A stretch of 54,633 bases of DNA from a virus. The position numbers were made by a program, and so were the translations under genes. Every line of letters begins with the position of its first letter. Position 1 is the stretch's first letter. The stretch covers positions 1 to 54,633 of the IMG/VR virus record IMGVR_UViG_3300046525_000020; one strand, 5' to 3'. Positions 1-8,960 of this stretch are shown one piece after another. The notes beneath the pieces are model-generated. The model saw only the letters and a program-made list of their open reading frames with translations. It did no database searches and had not been told where the DNA came from.

Positions 1-129
1 ATGTTACCCTGACGGAAGCCGAGGCGGACAACCGCTAACCTCTGTTCCCTATCAGGAAGCAATTAAGCACAAAGACATGGTGTATGACGAGGTTGATATT
101 TGTGAATGGACAGGGCATGGCGGGAGCTG
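1..129. repeat. Terminal overlap (left copy) of a circular assembly
   Basis: Bases 1-129 match 54505-54633 in direct orientation. The first 126 bases are identical, position 127 is C here and T at 54631, and the last two agree. The overlap lies inside one continuous gene, so it marks the closing point of a circular or circularly permuted sequence rather than a biological repeat. The mismatch is silent in the reductase frame (AGC/AGT, Ser). Confidence 0.9.
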
Positions 130-139
130 CGGTGTTTAA
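1..139 (+). CDS. nrdJ: Class II ribonucleotide reductase, C-terminal end (gene split by the window ends)
   Basis: This is the last 45 codons of the reductase gene that begins at 52982; base 1 is the third base of a Thr codon. The fragment ends with D-I-C-E-W-T-G-H-G-G-S-C-G-V and stops at 137-139. The two Cys near the C-terminus fit the swinging dithiol pair by which class II reductases are re-reduced after each turnover. Joined across the ends the protein is 553 residues. The next small ORF overlaps its 3' end. Confidence 0.9.
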   Translation, partial: CYPDGSRGGQPLTSVPYQEAIKHKDMVYDEVDICEWTGHGGSCGV

Positions 140-224
140 GCGACATCGCACAGATGTAGAGACGTGTCTTTGTGGGCAGTGCGTGTATAATCGAAACTAT
201 CGCGAGGGTCAGCCGCAAGGATGA
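117..224 (+). CDS. Small 35-residue protein with a CxCxxC motif
   Basis: An ATG at 117 opens a 35-codon frame that overlaps the end of the reductase gene by 23 bases and ends in an ATGA overlap with the next gene at 221. This fits the coupled style of the whole operon. The product is basic and contains C-L-C-G-Q-C, which could bind zinc or act as a redox pair. An accessory role for the adjacent reductase is only a guess from position. No family recognised. An alternative GTG start lies at 132. Confidence 0.45.
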   Translation: MAGAAVFKRHRTDVETCLCGQCVYNRNYREGQPQG

Positions 225-667
225 CCACTATTGCCTGCAATAAGAACAGCATTGCGTGTGACCTACAAATTAGTTGGGATTCAGGATATAAATTTCGTAC
301 AACAACCAAGGTGTTTGGTATTGATGCGACAGACCTTATCCCTGAGCCATTCTATGTGGGCTATGCAGGGCAGCTAGACCTAGCGTATGAAGTAATTGAG
401 TGGCTACGCAATCCGGACACTGTGAAGCGTCCTAAGCGTAGCTGTCAGATGCTCATCCTAACAGAACGAGGTAAGATTATTACCTTTGCTAAGAACCCCA
501 ATCCTGCTACTTGGATTACAGTGAACGAGCCTTTCTTCTCCATTGGAAGTGGAAGCAACTTCGCTCAAGCAAGCATGTTAGCTGGCCTGTCTCCTAAAGA
601 GGCTGTGCTAGCAGCAAGCAAGCTAGACATCAACACAGGTATGGGCGTTAAGGAATACGTGCTATAA
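221..667 (+). CDS. Ntn-hydrolase, HslV/proteasome-like peptidase
   Basis: The 148-residue protein begins M-T-T-I-A, so removal of Met leaves an N-terminal Thr, the nucleophile of proteasome-type hydrolases. A conserved-looking C-terminal stretch (G-S-G-S, A-x-x-S-M, G-L-S-P-K-E-A-V, then D-I-N-T-G) matches the pattern of HslV and phage proteasome-like proteins. It is shorter than HslV (about 175) and no HslU-type ATPase is in the window, so the partner and substrate are unknown. It is the last gene of the rightward operon and is followed at once by a terminator. Confidence 0.75.
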   Translation: MTTIACNKNSIACDLQISWDSGYKFRTTTKVFGIDATDLIPEPFYVGYAGQLDLAYEVIEWLRNPDTVKRPKRSCQMLILTERGKIITFAKNPNPATWITVNEPFFSIGSGSNFAQASMLAGLSPKEAVLAASKLDINTGMGVKEYVL

Positions 668-671
668 AAGA

Positions 672-703
672 AAAGGCCCCAAGGAGCAATCCAAGGGGCC
701 TTT
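672..703. terminator. Bidirectional intrinsic terminator between converging operons
   Basis: Nine-base arms AAAGGCCCC (672-680) and GGGGCCTTT (695-703) form a strong hairpin with A-rich sequence to the left and T-rich to the right, so it can stop transcription from both sides. It sits exactly between the end of the plus-strand operon (667) and the end of the minus-strand operon (705). Confidence 0.9.
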
Positions 704-704
704 C

Positions 705-1424
705 TCATTTGGGAATTGTAAAATCTATCGGTCTGCTAAAGGTCTTTTCCTTCTTGACATTCTCTCTAGACAGGATGGCATCAAACAAACTGCCAGGACG
801 GCCCCCATAACGCTGCACTAACTCAGAGTTGGGAGCACTCCTGCTGTGATACCACCAGTCCTTATCGAAGTCCATAGTGTCCTGCACCCTAAGCTTGTCC
901 CCCTCATCATACATATTGAAATTACCAAGAGTTGTTTTCATGGCATATGCAGGATCAGTGAGGCTGCGATAGGCAGCAGTTAGCCAGTTGTCATCAATGT
1001 GAATGTCTTGTCGGGCATCCTTTGCTTTGATAGGAAAGTCTTCATAGGATAGGCTATGCTTGTTAGGATTCTTAGAATAGGAGTCAACCATTTTCTGCCT
1101 ATCCATTGCATATTCCTCGTAAGGCACAGGCTGGCTACTGTAAGTAACCTTGTCCTTACCCCACACAGCATTAGGATTGTCTGGTCGATTCTCCCTATGA
1201 GGCTGTCGTGCATACTCATCGCGTGTCATTGTCTCAGCAGCAATGTTAGCGGGCTGTGCCTCGTTGTATGCCTTCTTTTTAAGAAACATCTCACGAAGCA
1301 TTCCCTGTTGCTCAGGACTAAAGTAGTCTGCTGTAATGGGAGCATTTCCCTTGCCCCCGAACATCCCTTCTAACAGCGACCTAGCATTGACAGGCAGCTT
1401 TTGAAATAGGTCGTTTAGTTCCAT
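705..1424 (-). CDS. Unknown late protein downstream of the endolysin
   Basis: This 239-residue protein is the last gene of the leftward late operon. Its ATG at 1424 overlaps the endolysin stop (TGATG) and is preceded by AAGGTGA, which decides this start over a TTG one codon upstream. The protein is polar, rich in Asp, Lys, Asn and Tyr, with no signal peptide or membrane segment. A central part (L-G-N-F-N-M-Y near residue 168, then D-T-M-D-F-D) looks like a compact domain. I do not recognise the family. Its position after ejection proteins and endolysin suggests a virion or lysis-associated role. Confidence 0.75.
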   Translation of the reverse strand: MELNDLFQKLPVNARSLLEGMFGGKGNAPITADYFSPEQQGMLREMFLKKKAYNEAQPANIAAETMTRDEYARQPHRENRPDNPNAVWGKDKVTYSSQPVPYEEYAMDRQKMVDSYSKNPNKHSLSYEDFPIKAKDARQDIHIDDNWLTAAYRSLTDPAYAMKTTLGNFNMYDEGDKLRVQDTMDFDKDWWYHSRSAPNSELVQRYGGRPGSLFDAILSRENVKKEKTFSRPIDFTIPK

Positions 1425-1948
1425 CAAATCACCTTACATGCTAAGGCATATAGCCTGTCTCTGTCTTTCTTCCCATTCAATCCGCCATTGATCCTACGGG
1501 TAATGGCATCAAACTGTCCGAGGTCAGCCAATGCGTTTAAGTTATTTTTGTACCAGAACCAACCCGCACTACGAGCAGCAAGAACTGGAGTTTCTAGCAA
1601 CTCTGGATTGTCAAGAACCGGCATGCCAAGTGCTTGTTCGAGAAGCGTATAATTATGCCGACCGGTTAATTGGATTAAACCCCGACCTTTGTAACGTACA
1701 CCATCTCCAGGTTCAGTGTTACCAAGACTTGTTCGATTCTCATAGGCTTCGCCTGATGCTAGCTCTTTCACATATCGAAGCTCCGCACTCTCATGTCCAA
1801 TCTGTGCAAGGAACATCCGAATCCGTTGAGGATTGTCTATCTCAAATTCTTGCATGGCTTGGTTTAAGGGTTCAAGGAATCGCGCCACCCGTGAGAGAGG
1901 CGCGAATTGATAGATGGCTTTCAGTTGGTTAACGGTTATAGTTGTCAT
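1424..1948 (-). CDS. Endolysin, glycoside hydrolase family 19 (chitinase-like)
   Basis: The 174-residue protein is a single-domain GH19 enzyme expected to cut the glycan strands of peptidoglycan. Visible signatures are Q-I-G-H-E-S near residue 48 with a catalytic-type Glu, E-x-x-x-G-E-A-Y-E-N-R with a second Glu, the G-x-G-x-R-Y-K-G-R-G-L-I-Q-L-T-G-R block, and a C-terminal I-N-G-G-L-N-G-K-x-D-R. It has no signal peptide, so a holin should be needed for release. Its 5' end overlaps the large internal virion protein gene by 20 bases. The holin candidate is far away near the terminase genes. Confidence 0.92.
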   Translation of the reverse strand: MTTITVNQLKAIYQFAPLSRVARFLEPLNQAMQEFEIDNPQRIRMFLAQIGHESAELRYVKELASGEAYENRTSLGNTEPGDGVRYKGRGLIQLTGRHNYTLLEQALGMPVLDNPELLETPVLAARSAGWFWYKNNLNALADLGQFDAITRRINGGLNGKKDRDRLYALACKVI

Positions 1949-4900
1949 ACCTGTTGATGGAGCTTAGGCTGTCAGTGGGAATACCCTCAAGACGCTTCTG
2001 CCGTGGGAGGTTGCGCTTCATCTGTACATCTAGGATGTGATTGATGAAGTTCTGTGGATTGCCTCCCTTGGCAACATATTTGTCTCGATAGTGGTCCAAC
2101 ACTTCCTTGTTCCAATGTCCTGTATTAATTTCCTGTTCAACCTGAGTTAGAATGCCTCGCTGTGCGTCTTGAGCAGCTTTACCACGTTCCATCTGGAAGT
2201 ATTGCCGTTCACCCTGCTTCGCTAGAGGCAGACTAGTTAAGCCCCATTCCTTTAGTTGTTGATCACGCTCTGTACGTGGATTGCCTAGTTGGCCCTGACG
2301 GTTCATAACTGCAGGGCCTTCTGTGCTTTCACGCATCTTAAGACGTTGTTCAACAGCACCCTTAGCAAAGTTTGGAGTACCTGATACAGCGAGGTTCTTC
2401 CACATCTGCGGATTGCTTGGATTGGTTGCAACATCCTTAATAGAACCAGCAAGATCACCATACATATTTGCATATGGAGAAATCATTTCAGGAATGCTGT
2501 CAGGCACTAGGTTGGCTGCCGACAGACGACTAGAGAAGTTAATCCCAGTCTCTGCTGACAGAGCGCCATACTGCACCCAGTCCTTAGAGTTTTCCAATGC
2601 TAGCTCTTGAATGTTCTTAGGCTCCTTACCAAACCAGTTGGTCACCATCTGCACGAAGGCATCTAGTTCCTGATATCCAGGCATACCCTTAACACCCATT
2701 AATGCTGCACCCACAGCAGCAGAATAAGCAGCAGGAGCCCACCCACCCTTGAGAGGGTTGGTAGTTAGTGCGTCCTTAATAAGCTTACCTTGCTGTCCTA
2801 GCATGCCATGCTTAAAGGTTGCAAGTGAACCAGCAAGCTGACCCACAGCACCTAGACGCTGATACATCATTGGACGTTCTGCATGGGCATAGTCAATCAT
2901 GCCTGCTTGGGTGATGGTGTAAGCCACATCAAAGATTTCTTCCTTAGGAAGCTTACCCTTCTTCACGGCGTCTTCCAGCATGTTTACAGCTGTGTAGAAC
3001 ATCGTTGAACGTGTAGTGTTTTCAGCTACACTTCGCACAGCATCCACTGACTTGTCAAACGCACGACCGCCCCGACTTTGTGCAAGTTGGTTTACGTCTT
3101 GGAATTCAGAGAACTGGTTGATACCACGCTTCTTAGCTTCTGCCACAGCCTCTTTCATTAGCGGAGAGAGGTTGTTGTTCATATCAAGATGCGCAGCAGC
3201 AATGTCAGGGCTCTGCAAGAGAGTCTTACCAAAGCCCTTCATTGGATCGATGAACTGATTCAAACCAGCTAGCCGAGCAGAACGCATTAGTTCTGGCACT
3301 GCCATCTGGATAAGCTGCACACCCTGTAGGGCTGCAAATGGAAGGTTTACGAAACCCATTGCCCATTGACCAGCACGCTTGTTGCCTTGCTGGATAATGA
3401 AACGTGGCACTGACGGGCCTACACGAAGGATATGTTTGCCAGGAGCATCCATAAGCTTGTTTAGAGCATCACCAATGGTTCCGACATTGCTGCCGGTAAC
3501 GTTCTGCATATATTGAGCCGCAAACTTCTTAGCCCGTGGCATATTCTCTAGTGAAGGATGATCCATTAGAGCCTTCATCTCAGCAGTAACAGGCATCATT
3601 GCATGAGCCATCATGCCTTCTTCCCAATAGCGTAGGAAAGCATCAATAGCCTGCTTTGCATTCTTCTCAGGACTGACAAAGAGCTTATTGCCTTGACTAC
3701 CGCCAACACCCTTCTTAGCCATGCCGTGGAAGTGTGCGCCATACATAGCATTGGTTTGCTCTGCAAGGGCACCTTGTGTCAGTTCCTGTAGCTTGGCAAA
3801 CTCAGGGTTGTGACGAGCAAGCATAGCAATCATGTCGCTCATACCACTGAATAAGTCTGAACGTTGTCCATTGCCACCTAGAGCACGACGATCCATCTCA
3901 CTGAATGTTACGTCCTGTCCCTTGAAGTGTTCCTCAAGTTTGCGCTTTTGGGCCTTAGCACCCCATTCTGTATCAGCAGAAATAATATACTTAACAGGAC
4001 GAGTGCCATCCTTTAGGGGAGCACCATACACAAGCATCTTATAATCGCCACGGAACACACCAGGGAAGTGGCCTGGAAGTTGGTCTACCTTAGGCATTCC
4101 CATCTTGGCTAGCTGTTCATTCCAGTAGTCAAGCTTAACCTTGTCAGCTTCCCAAACCTTCTGCACAAACTCAACAACGTGTTCAGGAGCCCCTGCACGA
4201 CGCATCTCATCTGGAGAGATGAAACGCTTTTCCTTATCAGCACGCATAAGAATTGTGTGTGCAGTGACAGCATCGTCACCCTTCATCTTATAGAGGGAAG
4301 GGCGTAGTCCTGTTTTCTCAGTGATGTATTTACGACCCATGCCATCTACAAAGTGCTCTGCCTTTTTAACGGCAGTGTGCATAAACTTGATGAGTGGGTT
4401 ATTAGAATTAATTGCCATGTTGTTGGCACCAGCACCAACAGTGTTGCCACGTAGTGCTTGATCTGGACGGATGTCCTTCGCATGTGCGGCAGCAGCAATT
4501 ACCTTTGGAGGCGTATCAATATTACGCCGATATCCATCTAGTCCTGCACTACCAGCTAGAGCAGTACGTTTCGCATCGCGGGCCAAACCCTCTGACGCTT
4601 GCAATACCTCGGGAGAGTTAACTGCAAGCCTGCGAATCCAATCAGCCGCTTTACCAGTAGCTTCTGCTACAGCATTAACATCAATACCGCCTCGTTGGCC
4701 CTTAGGAACTCCTGTGCGGAAGCCAGGGTTAGCAGCTTCCTTAGCAGCACGAGTCTTTGGGCCTTGACCACCAAGGTCAGGCTTATAGGCAGATGCTTCC
4801 AGATGTTCCTGTAGCTGCATTAGTTTTTCGTCAATGGCAGCGAGCCGTTCACGAATTGCCTGCTTCTCCTGAATAGACTGAGCACGTTGCTCAACCTCTT

Positions 4901-6212
4901 TGTACATCTGCTCTACTTGCTTGGCCTTAGCCATTGCTTCCTCAACCCATTGACGGTCGAGAATTTTGTTAGCAATTTGACGGTCTGATAGGCTACGTGG
5001 AGCATCATCAAACTCCTGTACCAGTCCCTTAGCTTTGTCCCATGCCACCTTCTCAGTGGCAGTCATGTCAAAGTGTTGGTTGTTGGCGAGCTTATCCACG
5101 GCAGTCTCAATAGATGGCCGTTCAGGTACTACTACATCCTTGGGTAGTTCAGGAAATAGTTCCTTGCCTACACCTGTATAACCTGTACGTTCACCAGTAC
5201 CAAACTGAGTTAGTGGAGTTGGAACCTCAGGCTTAGGGGCAACAGGAGGTTGCTCCATAAACATATCAGGTTGCTGTGGATCAGCACGACGTGCAGCAAT
5301 TTCCTCAGGTGAAGTGAAATCAGGTAGGGCATCCTGATGAACAGGCATTGGTCCTACAGGACGTTCCACCTTTGGAGGTAGTTGATTACCAACAAACATA
5401 TCAGCTTGATTGGGATCAACTTGATGGGCAGCAATGGCTTCTGGTGAGGTAGCCAGTGGAAGTTCCATCTGCTTCTCTGGTGTCATAGGACGCATGTCGT
5501 CCATTGTCATTGGAGGACGTTGCAAAGCTTCGTCTAGGTTCTGAGTTGCAGCAGAGCGAGCATAGCCCTTTGTCTGTGCATCTAGAGTGGCATTCATATC
5601 CGCTAGAACAGCGTCACGGCCTTCTAAAGCGGCAGGAGCACCATCCCCTAGTAGTTCAGGATTAAAACGCGGCTTGCCCTTGTTAATGGCCCTCTTGACG
5701 GCAGAGCCAGTCATATGACCAGCAATGCCCAGTGAAGGGAGAGGAACAGTGTTCAAACCTAGTTCTGTACCGGCACGTGCGCCGGTTTCAAATAGGTTCT
5801 GCTGACGTAGATATTCTTCTTCTGAGGTTAGGCCAAGCTTATGTGAAAGCTTGCTGCCTGCCATCATTGGCTTCTTAATGTCATCAGCAATGAACTGCGT
5901 GCCCTTCTCAATGAAGTCACCCACATTCTTGGAATACTTCTTACCTACTTCTGAGGTAGGCTCGTATGTCCAAGCATCCTGCACAGCGTGCATAGCATTC
6001 AAACCTTCTTCCATGCTGCCATTAATAGCACCGTGAAAGGCTCCACTAACGCCAGCAGGAATGAAGTTTAGGGCAGAGCTTCCCATTTGGAGGGCTGTCT
6101 CACCAACCCCCTTAAGACCTTCCCAAGCACGGTCATCAACGGAAGCTTTGTCTAGACCTAGAGGGTCATCTAAGCCTAGTGGGTCGTCAAGACCGAGTGG
6201 GTCGTTGTTCAT
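1929..6212 (-). CDS. Very large internal virion / DNA ejection protein
   Basis: At 1427 residues this is the largest protein of the window. It opens with three tandem copies of D-P-L-G-L-D, followed by a Pro/Glu-rich low-complexity region to about residue 400, a coiled-coil-like charged stretch, and a long C-terminal half with several hydrophobic segments (for example around L-P-F-A-A-L-Q-G-V and A-A-Y-S-A-A-V-G-A-A). The location next to two other ejection-type proteins and the endolysin, and its size, fit the membrane-interacting ejection proteins of podoviruses (analogous to P22 gp16/gp20 or T7 gp16). I see no lytic transglycosylase motif. The start overlaps the previous stop by ATGA. Confidence 0.75.
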   Translation of the reverse strand: MNNDPLGLDDPLGLDDPLGLDKASVDDRAWEGLKGVGETALQMGSSALNFIPAGVSGAFHGAINGSMEEGLNAMHAVQDAWTYEPTSEVGKKYSKNVGDFIEKGTQFIADDIKKPMMAGSKLSHKLGLTSEEEYLRQQNLFETGARAGTELGLNTVPLPSLGIAGHMTGSAVKRAINKGKPRFNPELLGDGAPAALEGRDAVLADMNATLDAQTKGYARSAATQNLDEALQRPPMTMDDMRPMTPEKQMELPLATSPEAIAAHQVDPNQADMFVGNQLPPKVERPVGPMPVHQDALPDFTSPEEIAARRADPQQPDMFMEQPPVAPKPEVPTPLTQFGTGERTGYTGVGKELFPELPKDVVVPERPSIETAVDKLANNQHFDMTATEKVAWDKAKGLVQEFDDAPRSLSDRQIANKILDRQWVEEAMAKAKQVEQMYKEVEQRAQSIQEKQAIRERLAAIDEKLMQLQEHLEASAYKPDLGGQGPKTRAAKEAANPGFRTGVPKGQRGGIDVNAVAEATGKAADWIRRLAVNSPEVLQASEGLARDAKRTALAGSAGLDGYRRNIDTPPKVIAAAAHAKDIRPDQALRGNTVGAGANNMAINSNNPLIKFMHTAVKKAEHFVDGMGRKYITEKTGLRPSLYKMKGDDAVTAHTILMRADKEKRFISPDEMRRAGAPEHVVEFVQKVWEADKVKLDYWNEQLAKMGMPKVDQLPGHFPGVFRGDYKMLVYGAPLKDGTRPVKYIISADTEWGAKAQKRKLEEHFKGQDVTFSEMDRRALGGNGQRSDLFSGMSDMIAMLARHNPEFAKLQELTQGALAEQTNAMYGAHFHGMAKKGVGGSQGNKLFVSPEKNAKQAIDAFLRYWEEGMMAHAMMPVTAEMKALMDHPSLENMPRAKKFAAQYMQNVTGSNVGTIGDALNKLMDAPGKHILRVGPSVPRFIIQQGNKRAGQWAMGFVNLPFAALQGVQLIQMAVPELMRSARLAGLNQFIDPMKGFGKTLLQSPDIAAAHLDMNNNLSPLMKEAVAEAKKRGINQFSEFQDVNQLAQSRGGRAFDKSVDAVRSVAENTTRSTMFYTAVNMLEDAVKKGKLPKEEIFDVAYTITQAGMIDYAHAERPMMYQRLGAVGQLAGSLATFKHGMLGQQGKLIKDALTTNPLKGGWAPAAYSAAVGAALMGVKGMPGYQELDAFVQMVTNWFGKEPKNIQELALENSKDWVQYGALSAETGINFSSRLSAANLVPDSIPEMISPYANMYGDLAGSIKDVATNPSNPQMWKNLAVSGTPNFAKGAVEQRLKMRESTEGPAVMNRQGQLGNPRTERDQQLKEWGLTSLPLAKQGERQYFQMERGKAAQDAQRGILTQVEQEINTGHWNKEVLDHYRDKYVAKGGNPQNFINHILDVQMKRNLPRQKRLEGIPTDSLSSINRYDNYNR

Positions 6213-7222
6213 TTGGGATTGTATCCTTTAGTAGATAGGGCACGGCGAATCTCTTCATCAGAGCGGCCGGGATAACGTTGTTTCCATTGCTGCATAGACC
6301 AACCTGCATATGGGTCAGCAGCGGAAGCAGCAGAAGATGGAGCACTTGCAGCGCCTGGAACATTAAGAGCAGGAGCAGGACGTGAAGGAACAGTTGGAAG
6401 GTTTGTAGCAGCACCAAGTTCAACACCACCAGCCCTAGGTTGCGCACCGGCAGCACCCTTAGCGTCAATAACCTTCTGTGCGTATTGCTGACCAATTGGA
6501 GTCCAATAGGCTAGCTCACGTTGAATGTCTTGAGCTTCTTCTACAGTTTCAGCACTTTGCAACCTTAGGCCAAGCATGGCGAGATGGTTGCTAATTAGTG
6601 TGTCTGCCTTCTCGTAGTTGAGCTTGCCACTAGCAAGGGCATCCTGTAGAGATTGCGCTGCACCTGAGGTCTTAGACTTGTTATATTTACCAGCACCAAT
6701 ACGCAGATTCTCAAGTTCACGCTGTTGAGCACCAGTGGCATTAATAGCGTTAATCTGGTTACGACCTTGGTTGTCCTGTTCGAACTTCTTCTCAACCACA
6801 GATTTGGAATGTTCAATGATGTCCATACCTAGCTGACGAACCTTAGGATCAGGAGACCTTAGCCATTCTTCTGCCTGTAGCATCGCCTTTTTCTGTGCCA
6901 TTTCTTGGGGTTTAATGGCGTTCTCTGCATTCGTAGCTGTAATCTTCCCGTCCTGTGTTTGACGAGTGAACAGGTTGCTAAGTTCAGTGGCTTGATTGTT
7001 TAGCATCTTGCCCTGCGTTTCCACAGGAATCTGTTCATTCTCTAGCTGGCGTTGCTGAACCTTTAGGGGATTCATCTCATGGTTGAGGAACATATCTTGC
7101 AGTCCCTTGGCCTGATCTAGCATCTCCCCATTCTGTGCCTGATTGAACTGATCAAGTCCAAGCTGTGGGGCCAGCATACTCTGTTCCCCAAACAGCTGAC
7201 TTAGATTAGGAAAGTTTCCCAT
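6209..7222 (-). CDS. Internal virion protein candidate, helical
   Basis: This 337-residue protein is rich in Gln, Asn and Ala. The first 250 residues look like long helices (repeated Q-x-x-x-L-E patterns), followed by an Ala/Pro-rich linker and a short C-terminal domain ending W-S-M-Q-Q-W-K-Q-R-Y-P-G-R-S-D-E-E-I-R. That tail resembles the short W/Y-G-R motifs seen at the ends of phage ejection proteins. No membrane segment or enzyme motif is visible. It sits between two ejection-type proteins in a coupled set. Confidence 0.65.
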   Translation of the reverse strand: MGNFPNLSQLFGEQSMLAPQLGLDQFNQAQNGEMLDQAKGLQDMFLNHEMNPLKVQQRQLENEQIPVETQGKMLNNQATELSNLFTRQTQDGKITATNAENAIKPQEMAQKKAMLQAEEWLRSPDPKVRQLGMDIIEHSKSVVEKKFEQDNQGRNQINAINATGAQQRELENLRIGAGKYNKSKTSGAAQSLQDALASGKLNYEKADTLISNHLAMLGLRLQSAETVEEAQDIQRELAYWTPIGQQYAQKVIDAKGAAGAQPRAGGVELGAATNLPTVPSRPAPALNVPGAASAPSSAASAADPYAGWSMQQWKQRYPGRSDEEIRRALSTKGYNPK

Positions 7223-7230
7223 GATCGACC

Positions 7231-8952
7231 TTAACCCTTAAAGAGACCCTGGAGGCCAGAGCCAATAGCATCAAATGCACCACTCTGCTTACCAAAACCA
7301 AGAAGGTCTTGTAGCGTGCGTGCGTTATTCATATTACGTTGCTGTGCAATAGCAAACTGTGTAGGAGCATTGCGTTGATTCATCTCAGCAAGCTTTGCCT
7401 GTAGTTCTACTTCACGTGGACCATATTGACTACGACGACCACCAGCAGCATCCCTACGTTCTGTCTGCTGTCGTAGAGCCTTCATGTAGCTAGAGTCTTG
7501 TCCAAGATTCATACTCTTAGCCTGATCCTTAAGCTTGCCGTTGGCATTGTGGTTGTAGTAGAGAGAGGCTAGAGCACCTAGACCAGCACCTACAGGGTTC
7601 ATCTTCTGCTGACCAAACAGGGCAGCATATTGAGGATTCTTAGCAATGAGGGCAGCTTTAACACCATCACCAAGTCCGCCAAGTAGGTCACGATGCTTGT
7701 TAATGAAATCATCATCAATGCCACCAGTGCTTGGTGTTTGTGCAGGAAGATTGAAGCTAGGCATATTCTGCCCTTGACCGAAGTCCATACCTAGGCCAAA
7801 GGCATTAGGTTGGCTTTCTTGTCCTTGTGGATTGGTGTTGCCAAACCCTTGCTCACCGCTTAGGATACTTCCCCAATCTAGTTGACCACCACCTTGACTT
7901 TGCATCTGAGGGGTTGTAGACATTGGACCTTGTTGCATCCCACCAATACCATTCTGCGAAAACACATTATCCAATGTGCTAGGTACGCTAGAATAACCAC
8001 CACTACCAAAACTATCTTGTTCCCACACGTTTCCACCCCCTGAGTCTAGGCTGTTCTTTAGAACATCACCAACCTTATTAAATCCCTGTTGTACCAGAGG
8101 ACTAGCGCCCCCAATCAAAGCCCCTTGGCTTCCGCCCCTAATGCCACCTAGTGCAGCACCTTTAAGGCTCTTACTAATTAGGTCTGAGTATTCACCAGCA
8201 CCACCTAGGAGACTTGGGTCAATGCCTGGAATGGCATTGGCAGCAAACTTAGTAGCAATGTCACCAGGGTTCAAACTTAGGTTGCCACCATTCATGAAGC
8301 TACTTGCAGCAGAAGTAGCAGCAGCAGAGCCTAGGCTACCTAAGAGTCCTGCACCCATTCCTGGGAGAGCAGAACTAATACCAGCAGCAAGACCCATCTT
8401 AGCTAGGCCAGGACCATATTCCTTAACAGCACCCCATACACCACCATCATCATGTGAGTTGGAGATGTAGTTGCCTAGCTCCTTCCCATTGCTGCCTGAG
8501 TAGTTGTACTGAGACTGTGTGGGATCATCCATGTTGCGGGCCTGATTGACTGTTAGGCCACCTTCACCAAAGAGGTCTTGGAGAGTTTTACGGAAGTCAG
8601 CACTCTGACCCTTGTCATCTCCCATACCCCAGTAGCGACCACCTTTGCCATCAAAGGACCAGTTGTCTAGGAACTTTTGTTGTGGTAGATAGTTGAGTTC
8701 CGCAGGAACGTTCAGACTGCCGTTATTGAGGTTGGACCATGCATCGGCATTAGGTGCCTCTGTCATTCCACTCTTGTCAAACAGATTGAACAGCTTGTCT
8801 AGAGAGTAGTTTGTACTCTTCTCAAAGCCATAACCCTCGTTCATCCAAGAAGTGTCTACACCACCAAAGCCTCCAGCATCACTGCCATCAAAGGCACCAC
8901 GCAATCCGCTTGTCGCTGCAACCCGTTCGCCAGGATCAAAATTGTCATTCAT
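7231..8952 (-). CDS. Gly/Ala-rich internal virion (DNA transfer) protein candidate
   Basis: The 573-residue protein has a Gly/Asn-rich N-terminus, a central Gly/Ala-rich hydrophobic zone (about residues 180-300, with A-G-I-S-S-A-L-P-G-M-G-A-G-L-L-G) and a Gln/Gly-rich linker. The C-terminal 130 residues form a charged region including S-L-Y-Y-N-H-N-A-N-G-K-L-K-D. Glycine-zipper segments of this kind are common in podovirus ejection proteins that enter the host envelope. It precedes two similar virion proteins. The assignment rests on composition and position, not on a recognised domain. Confidence 0.65.
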   Translation of the reverse strand: MNDNFDPGERVAATSGLRGAFDGSDAGGFGGVDTSWMNEGYGFEKSTNYSLDKLFNLFDKSGMTEAPNADAWSNLNNGSLNVPAELNYLPQQKFLDNWSFDGKGGRYWGMGDDKGQSADFRKTLQDLFGEGGLTVNQARNMDDPTQSQYNYSGSNGKELGNYISNSHDDGGVWGAVKEYGPGLAKMGLAAGISSALPGMGAGLLGSLGSAAATSAASSFMNGGNLSLNPGDIATKFAANAIPGIDPSLLGGAGEYSDLISKSLKGAALGGIRGGSQGALIGGASPLVQQGFNKVGDVLKNSLDSGGGNVWEQDSFGSGGYSSVPSTLDNVFSQNGIGGMQQGPMSTTPQMQSQGGGQLDWGSILSGEQGFGNTNPQGQESQPNAFGLGMDFGQGQNMPSFNLPAQTPSTGGIDDDFINKHRDLLGGLGDGVKAALIAKNPQYAALFGQQKMNPVGAGLGALASLYYNHNANGKLKDQAKSMNLGQDSSYMKALRQQTERRDAAGGRRSQYGPREVELQAKLAEMNQRNAPTQFAIAQQRNMNNARTLQDLLGFGKQSGAFDAIGSGLQGLFKG

Positions 8953-8960
8953 CTTATTCC

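Noticed and set aside
1531-1932. 133-codon plus-strand frame over the endolysin gene
   Set aside because: Fully antisense to a clear GH19 gene, no ribosome site, no protein-like pattern.
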